Below are positions 1 to 8,610 of a stretch of DNA of 31,140 nucleotides, in pieces. The notes under the pieces were generated by a model, which was not told the origin of the DNA, did no database searches, and worked only from the letters and a program-made list of their open reading frames with translations. Every line of letters begins with the position of its first letter. Position 1 is the first letter of the stretch. Made by a program: the position numbers and the translations under genes. Source of the DNA: Pavlovales sp. CCMP2436 (taxonomy: Eukaryota > Haptophyta > Pavlovophyceae > Pavlovales); NCBI GenBank assembly GCA_026770615.1, contig MU631474.1, forward strand, positions 126,121 to 157,260, read 5' to 3'.

Positions 1-177
1 TCCTCTCCGTCGACAGACGGCGAGTGCTGCGCGCTCGGCCCGGCCTCGGCCCTGCCCGCCTTGCGCCGCTTGTCCGTCTTGTTCACGAAGGCGCGGGTCG
101 TGCCCTCCGGCACTGCCTCCGGCATAAGGCCGCTGGGCGTGCGCATGTAGGCTGTGTAGCGCTTCTGCGGCCCGGCG

Positions 178-227
178 GGCCGCATACTCGGAGCCATGTT
201 GCTCGGCGCAACTCCGAGTATGCGGCC
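178..227. repeat. Perfect 16-bp inverted repeat (hairpin)
   Basis: The arm at 178-193 (ggccgcatactcggag) is matched exactly by its reverse complement at 212-227, with an 18-bp loop. It lies in the GC-rich flank about 90 bp outside the left end of the viral element. Function unknown; it may be a miniature element or a transcript hairpin. Confidence 0.7.
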
Positions 228-284
228 GTCGCGTTCACGCTCCAGCGCTCGGGCAGGGCGTGTAACGCGTGTCGTGTGCCCACC

Positions 285-299
285 TGTACCGGCGATTTC
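285..299 (+). repeat. 15-bp flank motif, left copy
   Basis: tgtaccggcgatttc, found in reverse complement at 16393-16407. It lies 20 bp outside the left TIR. See the right copy. Confidence 0.45.
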
Positions 300-319
300 G
301 GCCAGTAGCCTCACCTCGA

Positions 320-581
320 GTGTGTGTATGCTAAGTTACGTTCTGGGACAGTTTTGAAACCAAACCCGTGTGCCTCATTTTCGACCCCCCAGTTCCTAGT
401 ATGTTTCCCGTGTGTAAAATCGCGCGTGATTTGAGTGTTTTCGGGGGTCCGTTTTGGTCCGTTTCAGATTTGAAGCATTTTCATTTTTGCGAAAAACACG
501 GTTTTAAGTTGAACGCGCAGATTTCGGAGGTCCTCGATCGTAAACCCGTCGCGATCGTGTGGTGCCACGGTGAAGTGTGGG
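320..581 (+). repeat. Left terminal inverted repeat
   Basis: Matches the reverse complement of 14376-14633 almost throughout, with only small indels (around 358-366 and 402-405). The outermost shared bases are gtgtgtgtatg. Similarity ends abruptly after the tract at 570-581. Long TIRs are expected for a linear genome replicated by a protein-primed polymerase. The repeat holds no convincing gene. Confidence 0.92.
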
Positions 582-645
582 TGCGCAAATCGATCATTTA
601 CGAGTCACTCATAGTAGATCCTGGTAGACCACGGTGGAACGTATG

Positions 646-808
646 GCAGAGTTCACGGCAGAGTTCGCGGCAGAGTTCACGGCAGAGTTCGCAGTGGAGT
701 TCACAGTGGAGTTCGAGGTGGAGTTCGAGGTGGAATTCGAGGTGGAGTGCACAGCAGAGTTCGCAGTGGAGATCGCAGTGGAAATCGCAGTGGAGATCGC
801 AGTGGAAA
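646..808 (+). repeat. Left subterminal 12-bp minisatellite
   Basis: About 13 tandem units of 12 bp, of the form gcagagttcacg drifting to gcagtggagttc and gcagtggagatc. It begins ~65 bp inside the left TIR. Because the period is a multiple of three, every frame is open and gives low-complexity translations (EF-, SS- or NS-rich), which are artefacts and not genes. A related 12-bp array sits just inside the right TIR (14181-14362). Confidence 0.85.
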
Positions 809-811
809 ACG

Positions 812-1500
812 GACAAGAATGATAGTAGAAATGATAGTAGAAATGATGGGAACCGGAGGTCGTGCCGAAATCCCCACGGGTTACAGGAATAGCACACCGC
901 GGGATACCGGGAATAGCACACCGCGGGCTACGTATGTGGCACACCACGGGCTACGTATGTGGCACATCTAGGGTTAGCGAGATCGGCGTGTGGGATGGCA
1001 TAGTCGAGTGCGGTATCGGTCCTCAAAGGCTCGGGTGCTCGCGCTGGACCCGGGGGTTGGGGTGGGGGTGGGGTGGGGGCGGCCAGGTCATGTTAGCCTC
1101 ACAAAAGGTCGAATTAGAAAAATCGAAAAAGAGGTAAGGTAACCCTTTGGCAAATTAGCAAAATCGGGAATCGGGTTTTCGCGGGTGTAAAGCCTCGGTG
1201 GGCATGTGGGTTGGCAACGTGGGTCTTCAGTAACCTCGGGAACGTCTCGGTTTAGCTCGGGAGCATCGGAAAGTCCAACAACGGTTGGCAAATGCGATTT
1301 CCACAAATCGCCTCGGGCTACGGTATAATTCCCCTCGGGTTACGGTATAATTCCCTCGGGTTACTCGTATAGCACATGTTAGGGTTACGAGCTAGGGTTT
1401 GGGTTACGCGTATAGCACATGTTAGGGTTACGAGCTAGGGTTACGAGCTAGGGTTAGGGTTAGAGCTAGGGTTAGGGTTAGGTACGAGGGACAGCGTACG
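812..1500. other. Non-coding left subterminal region with short repeats
   Basis: No credible gene. It holds an 11-bp repeat (atgatagtaga, 819-845), a repeated 'gaatagcacaccgcggg' type motif (886-930), two copies of 'gggctacgtatgtggcaca' (927-965), a G-rich run (1050-1085), and from about 1310 degenerate telomere-like repeats. This looks like a repeat-laden terminal region rather than coding DNA. Confidence 0.6.
1310..1482 (+). repeat. Degenerate telomere-like (TTAGGG) repeats inside the element
   Basis: Starts with units like 'ctcgggttacggtataattcc', moves to 'tatagcacatgttagggttacgagc' (twice), then to tight 'gagctagggttagggttag' units. The TTAGGG unit is on the plus strand. It lies between the left TIR and the first gene. 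The match to the canonical telomere unit is direct from sequence; whether it came from telomeres or converged on that motif is unknown. Confidence 0.7.
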
Positions 1501-1537
1501 GTCTTGCGCGTTGAATAAAAACCTCGGTAAAGGTCAA

Positions 1538-1825
1538 ATGGGTGCTGTCCAGCGTTTCGAGATGAAGATCCGTCCGCGCCTCGGTGTCATTGTTGACGAT
1601 TGCGAGCAATTAGCGTCGATAACGTGCACCGGCTGTGGTGAACAAAAGACCTCGAACGAGATGAACCATCGCAGGCGGAAGACCGGTGAGATCAAAGTAA
1701 CAAATAAGTGCGGTACGTGCTACCGTACACAGGCTCGTGTGCGCTTGGTAAGGTTCCGCATCACCCACAACGATAGCATCGAACTCCAAGACGCACTCGA
1801 CTTGCTCGGCAGGGCCTACGATTAA
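1538..1825 (+). CDS. Small zinc-finger protein (95 aa)
   Basis: The first gene of the element. The start is taken at ATG 1538; an in-frame TTG exists at 1511 but is less likely in a eukaryotic virus. The product has a four-cysteine zinc-binding pattern in its middle, CTGCGEQK then CGTCYRTQ about 30 residues later, separated by a basic stretch (NHRRRKTGE). The C-terminus is helical and mildly acidic. Such C-x2-C/C-x2-C proteins are common in DNA viruses as DNA-binding or transcription factors, but I cannot assign a specific function. It is followed after ~130 bp by the polymerase region and shares its direction. Confidence 0.6.
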   Translation: MGAVQRFEMKIRPRLGVIVDDCEQLASITCTGCGEQKTSNEMNHRRRKTGEIKVTNKCGTCYRTQARVRLVRFRITHNDSIELQDALDLLGRAYD

Positions 1826-1922
1826 AGTCAGACTTTCAAGACCATCTCAGTCCATCCAAGGATCTTCAAAAATTCCTCGGATGAACCAGAATCTTCAAAA
1901 TGCTCGATCGCGTTATTTCAGC

Positions 1923-1952
1923 CAAATAATAATCTCAAGTAAGGATACAAAG
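1923..1952 (+). promoter_or_regulatory. Conserved upstream motif, copy 1
   Basis: CAAATAATAATCTCA followed by AAGGATA, ending 30 bases from its start at ATG 1953. The same arrangement occurs before ATG 6845 (6813-6844) and, in the inverted copy, before 15840. Repeated position just ahead of starts suggests a viral promoter or initiator-type element. It also supports ATG 1953, not an upstream codon, as the true start. Confidence 0.6.
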
Positions 1953-2522
1953 ATGGATCGCTATCAGTCCATGCTAGAGACCGAACGTTTCCAGAGCCAG
2001 TTTAACCCGCCACGCATGAGTCAAGCCGCCGCCGCCGCGATGATCGCAAACGCCCGCCCCACCCGTCACGGTGGCCCGCTGATGACCGCCCCTTCGCGTG
2101 CAGGCCGATCGTTCTTCAAGATCACGAAATCAACCAGATTCAAGCCCCAAGTGCAAAAAACGGTCGATATCGTAACTCAACGCGAGAACATCGCGATTTT
2201 CAGAGATTTGTACACTCTTTACGGGCAAAAGGCACCAGCGGTCCGTTTTAGCAGCAGAAAAGCAGCATACGTGGTTAAAACAGGTAAACGTGTTCCTTGG
2301 ACGCAAAAAGGATTCGATAAGCTCGAGACGCGCGTATCGGACGACTCGATTCACATGGATGAAATGGTCATGGAAGAATATAAAAATGGGTTTGAATACC
2401 GCGCAGGAAACAAAATAGCAAAAATATTACTCACTCGTTTTTTGGTAAAAAAAATAGCTAGAAAAATTGCGATCTGCAGCACCTCCGTTTATCATTGTCA
2501 CCACGACGCCCGCCGGATTTAA
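1953..2522 (+). pseudogene. Unknown protein, N-terminal part of the polymerase region (frameshifted)
   Basis: The open frame from ATG 1953 begins MDRYQSMLETERF, has an alanine run (SQAAAAAMIANAR) and a basic middle. The start is supported by the upstream motif at 1923. Near 2440-2480, in an A-rich tract, the sensible reading moves by one base into the frame that leads into the polymerase, so residues after about 2460 in this frame are probably out of register. It could be the N-terminus of one long polymerase protein or a separate gene fused by decay. I recognise no domain in the first ~165 residues. Confidence 0.5.
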
Positions 2523-5500
2523 GAAAATTAAATACACGTGGCAAAAGCTTCGCGAGACAACTGATGAGCTCAATGAATTTTTGAAAGATGAAACTGGTAG
2601 ATACCTCGATGAATCTGAAATCACCGACCCTATCACAAAGCGTGTAAGGTTCAAGCTGGAGAATAAAGTTTACGCGATTGCATTCTCTGTGATTATGAAT
2701 GAAATCATTAAAAACGAAATGGAAAAGATGCAATGTCAAGCTGTACTCGCACATTTAATAACATTTGAGGGGATGTACCTGGATTGCGTGACCAACGATA
2801 TGGGAAAGACTGATGGTAGTGTAAATGATTTATCCGATAAGACATGGTGTATCTACAGCGACAATAAAGTGAAATTCGGTACAATTATACAGAAATCAGC
2901 AAGAGCGGCTAATTTTAGACGTTTAGTGATCAAAAAGTTTTTGGATCACTTTGCCATAATCCACGTAAAAGATGGGTCAGAACACGTTGAGAAATGGTTC
3001 ACTTAAGGACTCGAAATCGTATTATCGCTTATGCCCACGTCCTTGAACGATCCGGGAGGTACCTACGTACCCCTCCCCAAAGCTTTCACGTACCCATCGA
3101 AGAAAATAGTAAACCCCCAAAATAAAGATAATCGGTGCTTTTTGTGGTCGAGTCTCGTGTCATTTGCAAAGGACGAAAATCTTATACATTCAGAGCGTAT
3201 TAGCGTGTTAAAGAAAATAGAAGACAAAATTTTAATCCCTGCCGACGCAACATTCCCGGTAGCAGGCGTTGATGTGGACTTATGGGAAAAAGCAAATCCA
3301 AAGATCACATGGTCGATATACGGTCTTGGTGAAGGAAATGATGTGATAAATATCCGTGTAGCACCAGCGGCATTGCAACGTAAACGTAAGCATATTATGT
3401 TAGTGCTTTACAAAAACCATTATGTTTTCGCAGGATCCCTGGATGCCTTGCTGTGCGTCGACGATGACCACCGCACCTTTTGCACATGCTGCCATTTGTA
3501 TTTTCACAAGAACTCGGCAAGTCAAATGGAAAAAATGAGAGCGCACGTCAAAGTTTGCAACGGTGTAGACCAGACGTGAATTATACACAAGGACCAATGG
3601 GACGATACGCAAACGCCGTACGAACGTGCAATGCAGATCACAGACCCTAGCGTTCGAGAGAAAATAATTAAACAAACGTGCACACTGACGGACAAGCCGT
3701 GGGACAATCTGGATCAAAAAGCTCCTTTCGTCGCATACGCAGATTTCGAGGCAACGGCCGTTCCAGGCAGCCCACAAATGGCTGTTTCGTACCGCATGGT
3801 TATCGTACACACAAGCGGTGCACCAGACGACGTGTACCAATATCTCGGTGAGAATGCGCACGTGGCAATTTTAGAAAAATTGATCGAGTTAAACAGCGTT
3901 TATAAAGAAATCTTCAATAAGCATCCAAAATTCACAAATGGAATCCCAGTCGATTTCACACAAGCGAAAAAGTGTTATATGTGCGCTGATGATGAAAACT
4001 TCTATGGTCACAACAAGCACCTTGATCACTCGCACATGACCGGCGAATACCTCGGAGCCGCATGCATGCGCTGCAACACACATCGCCGCAAAGACAAGCA
4101 AATAAGCGTTTTCTTCCACAACTCAAAAGGGTACGATACACACCACATCTGGCTTGCGCTGAGGCACTGTGTTAATAAAATTTGGACTAGCAGCGATAAA
4201 GATGACGATGAAGATAACAATAAGAATAACGGAAAAGTACGCATCAGCGGTATCCCAATGAACACGGAAAAACTCAAGACAATCAACATCGGTCTTTTTA
4301 GCGTGCGTGATTCAATGGACTTCATGATGGGCTCTCTTGCCGAACTTATAAAAATGTGCCCTGACAAGTCAAAAAAGAGGATCCTCGAAGTCGCTCAAAA
4401 ACATGCAGTTGAAAAATCGTTGCCGATCGATCAAGTGTTTGAACAGCTCAAGCAAAAGGGCGTGTTCCCGTACGAGTACGACTGGATGGAAAACCTCGAT
4501 GCAGAGATCGACCCCGATCATTTTCAAACAACGCTCGGTAAGGTATACAGCGTCACAACCAGCCTCGACAATGTGCAAACGGGTGACTCGACGATCGCCA
4601 CCAATCTCGCCGCGAAAAACCTGATCTGCAAAAATGAAACAGAAATGCGCATCATCGAAATGAAGGAGAAGCTGCACCTTAGCACCTACCGCGAGCTGCA
4701 TGATTTGTATTTGGCGGTAGATGTTGCAGGTCTTGTCGACATTATGGAGGACTTGCGCGAAACAACATACAAAGCTTTCAAAGTAGACTTGGTGCACACG
4801 TTTGGACTTCCTACGCTCGCAAAGACAGTTGCGTTTAAAATGATACGCGAGTCGAAAGAACTCACCAATGTAAGCGGAATTGAACTGCTGCAAACTTCGG
4901 ACCTGTACAAATTTTTCGATGAATCAAAAATAGGAGGTATCGCCATGAGCAAGCAGCAACACGCCATCGCAGAAAACAGACCCGGGATTGAAGGGTACGA
5001 CGAAAGCAAGCCTACAATCGCCCTGGAGAAGCAGGACGCAGTTGGTCTGTATGCGACAACGCAACATCTTAAACTGCCATACGGCGATTACCACGATTAT
5101 TCGCAAGCGGAAATTGATACGTTCGACGCAAATCATGAAAAATGGGGATCGTTGCCAGAATCTCCAGAGGATATTAATAAACCAGACCGCTGGCAGACTA
5201 ACATCGGGTGTCAAATTGAGGCAGACTGGATTATCCCGCAGCACTTGCACGATAAATTTAATGAACTCCCACCGTTGCCAACACACGCGATTGTTCCGAG
5301 GAAATGGTTGTCAGATGAGCAACAAGAAGCGCTACGTGGAACCTGCCCGACAAAAAAGCTGACGCCAACCCTCTGCAACAAGTTCAATTACAGGTGTCAT
5401 GTCTCCCTCGCCAAACTATGGCTCAGCCTTGGGTGCAAGATTGTAAAAGTGCATATGGTAGTGAGTTACAAACAAGCGGCATATTTGAGACCATTTATCG

Positions 5501-6759
5501 AAAAGATGCTGGCTTTGCGGCGTGCGTCAGAGAGCGACTGGGAAAGCAATTTCTGGAAACTGTTTGGGAACGCATTCTACGGCAAGCTTATCGAACGAAT
5601 TTTCGGGCGTAGCAGTCTCTGCTTCACCACGAGATCAAAAATCTTTAAGCACCGTGTCGAGTCTGGTAGGTGTCAACTCGTGCTCCCAATCACCGAAAAT
5701 TATGCATGTTTGTTTATGCAACAGCAAAATATTCGCGCCGACAAGGCGATCCCTGCAGGGTGTGCGATACTCGATTTCTCGAAATTAATAATGTATTCTT
5801 TTTGGTATAAGGTGTTGCAACCCGCGTTTGGACACGAAAATATGAAGATAACCGCGATGGACACAGATTGCTTCAGTTACTCGGTGAGTTGCACAACGGC
5901 ACGCGAATATGAAGATAAAAAACAAAAGATCGCACCTATTTGGTTTGATCGTTCGGGGTTCAAAAAAGACGATCCTCGAATGAGCGTGGTCAACAAGAAG
6001 CGTGCTGGATGTTTTGCAGAGGAGACCGGAAGTATCGAAATCGTAGAGGCACGAGCTATCAGTGCCAAGTGCTACACCTACAGACTCGCAAACGGTTACA
6101 ACGACAGTCGGCTCAAGGGAGTGCCAAAATACATCTCTCGACAGCTTAACACGACTCATTTCGAAGCTGTTGCAAATGGTGCAAAAATAAGCGCATCGTT
6201 CAACATGCTCAAATCGAAGAAACACTCGGTGCAGCTCGTGACAATGAATAAGAAAGCGCTAAAATGGGGTGATGACAAGTCGTTTGCACACAACAGCGGG
6301 CGGTATCTCTCACACGGACACTATTTGTCACCAAGCTTCATGCAAGTTCAAAAAGCGATTCGTCCTCCACCAACACGTGTATACGCGCAAAACGCAGTAT
6401 CCATCTCAGTTTCTATTGGTGAAACGCAATTTTATCGTGAAGTTATCAACGGAAAGGAACATGGCGCGTGGTTGCCGACAAATTCAAAGTTCTTGTGTGA
6501 CTACGACGAAAAATACTGGGAGAAGATTGAAGGCACACCTGAAGAGCTTTTTTTGATCTTTCGCGAGCGTGGTAATATTCGTTCGGTGTTGCTTGATAAC
6601 CTTTACATTCCGAAATTCCATGTTTCAGAATCGAAACACTATAAATTTATGGAGCTTATTAGCGGCGATGACGATGATGATGATGATGACGTTGATGACG
6701 AAGACGACGATAAGATGACTGAAATATTTGAATGCATTGACCGCGGGATTTATCCATAA
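2464..6759 (+). pseudogene. polB: Protein-primed family B DNA polymerase (pPolB), interrupted
   Basis: One continuous reading frame resembles pPolB but is cut by TAA at 3004-3006 and TGA at 3577-3579. The family N-terminal block (NPQNKDNRCF, KNHYVF, then C-x2-C..H) spans 3031-3579. The last 1042 residues run uninterrupted from 3631: ExoI (AYADFEA), a zinc-knuckle-like CYMC..H..H..CMRC segment, ExoII (FFHNSKGYD), ExoIII-like LYLAVDV, motif A (DAVGLYA), motif B (GNAFYGK), motif C (MDTDC) and an Asp-rich tail near 6666-6710. All polymerase and exonuclease acidic residues appear present. The enzyme would copy a linear genome with terminal-protein priming. Similarity on both sides of each stop argues for one damaged gene rather than three genes; readthrough cannot be excluded. 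Confidence 0.9.
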
Positions 6760-6812
6760 TTCACAAATAAATCATACATAAATCATAATATAATGTTGCG
6801 TTTTTCATAGAG

Positions 6813-6844
6813 CAAATAATAATCTCATCCAAGGATATAGAGCA
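6813..6844 (+). promoter_or_regulatory. Conserved upstream motif, copy 2
   Basis: CAAATAATAATCTCA, then ccAAGGATA, ending just before ATG 6845. It is nearly identical to 1923-1952, with the same spacing to the start. It lies in the short AT-rich gap after the polymerase stop (6760-6844), which also has AATAAA-like motifs that could end the polymerase transcript. Confidence 0.6.
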
Positions 6845-7279
6845 ATGACTGTGGCTCGTGGAAGGAGAAACTCATTCACGCAGTTTCACTATAAACACGC
6901 CGAGAATGCACACCTCTCTCGTCGGTATGAAAACGCCGACTTTCCGGGTTTCGCTTGTGACGAAGATTTTGACGGCGGTGGCTTTAACATCGACACGATT
7001 AGCATGCAAAATCAGCACACCGCAAAGGGTTTTTTACTGTGTCCGGATACAAATACTGATACATACCTGCATTTCTGTGCAACGTTACGCGAGACTAAAA
7101 TCGTTCACACCGAGCTCAATGAAGTCGTCGGGTATTGCGTCACCCCGTATTTAGTTAAACTGTTCATTCAGAAAAAAAAAGAGGAATACGCCGCTAATAG
7201 ATGGAGGAGTCGTGAAGATTGCGAGGAAACAAGAGTCGAGGAAGATGACCCACGAGGAAACGAAGAATCAAGATTTTAA
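6845..7279 (+). CDS. Hypothetical viral protein (144 aa)
   Basis: Starts at ATG 6845 under the conserved upstream motif. The N-terminus is basic (MTVARGRRNSF), the middle mixed, and the C-terminus strongly charged with a KKKEEYAANRWR segment and an acidic tail. No recognised domain. It overlaps the start of the next gene by ~35 bases in another frame. A second copy at 15840-15306 on the minus strand supports it as a real gene, since most differences there are a 27-bp repeat expansion rather than random change. Confidence 0.6.
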   Translation: MTVARGRRNSFTQFHYKHAENAHLSRRYENADFPGFACDEDFDGGGFNIDTISMQNQHTAKGFLLCPDTNTDTYLHFCATLRETKIVHTELNEVVGYCVTPYLVKLFIQKKKEEYAANRWRSREDCEETRVEEDDPRGNEESRF

Positions 7280-7653
7280 CCGAGCAATAAAAAAAAATCT
7301 TGCACAGTGCTATAAGCATAATGCAAAACTTTTATGCCACGACTTCACCGCAGATTTTAGAGAGCAGCCTTGACGAAATTACAAGGCTGATTAACCAACT
7401 GGAATTAATCAATGGCGAAGTGCGTCTCATCAATGTAAAAACAATGAACGATGGGACGATTACTGGGCGTTTTCTGCATGATCGTAATCTGTTTTTCACG
7501 GTGCACTTTAATTTCATTACGGTTTGGAGAAGAGGTTTCATATGTGATGAATCGCAATATAAACTGCTTGTAAAACATCATACTGATGTTATTTTTCCGC
7601 AAAAGGAATGTAAAGCAATCGTTGATGATGATCGATGCTGTGCTATCTTTTAA
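7245..7653 (+). pseudogene. Hypothetical viral protein, frameshifted at an A9 run
   Basis: The inverted copy (15340-14933) encodes an uninterrupted 135-aa protein from ATG. Here the same ATG (7245) leads into a run of nine A's at about 7290-7298, where the other copy has eight, shifting the frame. The rest stays open from ~7300 to 7653 (with an internal ATG at 7321). The product has a long helical part (SSLDEITRLINQ) and a cysteine-containing end. Family unknown. Either this copy is mutated, or it starts at 7321, or slippage at the A-run is used. Confidence 0.55.
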
Positions 7654-7672
7654 TTTCCAGGGCAACATCACA

Positions 7673-7939
7673 ATGCTCGATTGCGAATCGTTTAAATGCG
7701 AGAAGCGTAATCTGAAGCACGCACGAAAGCTTTCAGAAATATTTTATCCTCCGATGATGCCTCCGATGATTCCTCCGATGATTCCTTCGATGATACCTCC
7801 GATGATTCCTTCGATGATTCCTCCGATGATTCCTTCGATGATACCTTCGATGTTCGATTTTGGTTCAGATGTGCCGGTAATCATGTGCGTACAACCCTCG
7901 GATGATCATGCCAAGTGGAGCTCGGATTGGCCCCGGTAG
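7673..7939 (+). CDS. Small protein with PPMI/PSMI tetrapeptide repeats (88 aa)
   Basis: ATG 7673 begins MLDCESFKCEK, followed by about ten tetrapeptides of the PPMI/PSMI type (7747-7851) encoded by a 12-bp tandem repeat, then a short C-terminus ending SSDWPR. The inverted copy at 14913-14596 has a different number and mix of units plus a short extra segment (DSRTI), so the repeat is variable. Its last ~75 bases overlap the 3' end of the lipase gene on the other strand. The role is unknown; the proline/methionine-rich repeat would be extended and possibly adhesive. Confidence 0.5.
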   Translation: MLDCESFKCEKRNLKHARKLSEIFYPPMMPPMIPPMIPSMIPPMIPSMIPPMIPSMIPSMFDFGSDVPVIMCVQPSDDHAKWSSDWPR

Positions 7940-8481
7940 GAGGTGGGGTGCGGCCGCCGAATTTCTAGCTGGAACAACCTCTTCGCGGTGTCCGCCATGC
8001 GACAACGCCGATATTGGATCGCCCTTTGCGCGGATATCGAGTTCGTTTGGGTTTGCTTGTGCGCCCAAGTCTCGAATGCCCACTGCTTTATCAACGGTGA
8101 GAATGATCCCGTGTGCACCTGAATGCTCGGCAAGGTGGCCGCCGAGCGAGTGGCCAATTGCGTGTGCGGGACCGTATTTTGCCTGTACTTTTTCCATGAG
8201 TGCTTTGGATCTTTGATGTCTTAGTCCGAATATGCCTACACCGAGTTGCAAGTTCTCCGCCCAATCCGATGCGTTTACACTACCTCGAAAGCACACGACT
8301 GCTCCCGTCGCGGCTGAGAAGAACACCTTGGCCTCGTTGGTGCTCAGACGCAAGTCCATGAGTATCCGTGTTTTCCCATCTCCATACCGGCGGTGTAAAG
8401 AGACGCGTACGAGGCACGTAGGAATGCCGGCAAGTCTCGTCGCAGAATTTTACCGACCGATCCAAAGTCTTTTGGAGCCAT
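7865..8481 (-). pseudogene. Class 3 lipase-like protein, apparent N-terminal frameshift
   Basis: The open part (8359-7865) has the alpha/beta-hydrolase class 3 lipase pattern: VVCFRGSVNASDW, then the nucleophile elbow GHSLGGHLA, then DIRAKGDPIS with the likely acidic residue, and a later histidine (APHLLP). Upstream, ATG 8481 opens a frame (MAPKDFGSVGK) that ends at a stop beside the lipase frame, so one indel near 8370-8420 probably separates the two halves. A lipase carried by a virus could act on host membranes during entry or release; that is inference. It is the last gene of the leftward block behind the major capsid gene, and its 3' end overlaps the PPMI gene antisense. Confidence 0.65.
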
Positions 8482-8542
8482 CTTTGTACAAGAGGTGCAC
8501 ATATATAAATGTTTATCATCAGACTTTAAACGAGTGTAATGG

Positions 8543-8596
8543 TAATACGTTTATTTTTTGTGTTTTTGTGTTTTTGTGTTTTTGTGTTTTTGTGTG
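8543..8596 (+). repeat. Short tandem repeat of about 8 bp, tttttgtg
   Basis: About five units of gtgttttt lie directly after the 3' end of the major capsid gene (minus strand), in the ~120-bp gap before the lipase. On the coding strand it reads cacaaaaa. It may be a simple slippage repeat in the 3' untranslated region. Confidence 0.8.
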
Positions 8597-8610
8597 AGTG
8601 TGAATACCGC

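Larger units (their letters stand above)
1..319. other. GC-rich host flank, left of the viral element
   Basis: GC-rich sequence with open frames in several registers but none that resembles a known protein, so no gene is called. Composition differs sharply from the AT-richer element that begins at 320. It contains a perfect 16-bp hairpin (178-227), and at 285-299 a 15-bp motif that recurs inverted at 16393-16407 on the other side of the viral block. Nothing else recognisable. Confidence 0.5.

Noticed and set aside
368..971. Several overlapping open frames rich in SSRQ, EFTAEF or NSTSNS repeats
   Set aside because: They result from a 12-bp tandem repeat and TIR sequence open in all frames on both strands; the repeat is not conserved at protein level on the other end.
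2464..3630. Alternative genetic code in the element (stops read as amino acids)
   Set aside because: Other viral genes end cleanly at TAA (9955, 10272), TAG (8611, 13537) and TGA (12171), so no stop is reassigned across the element.
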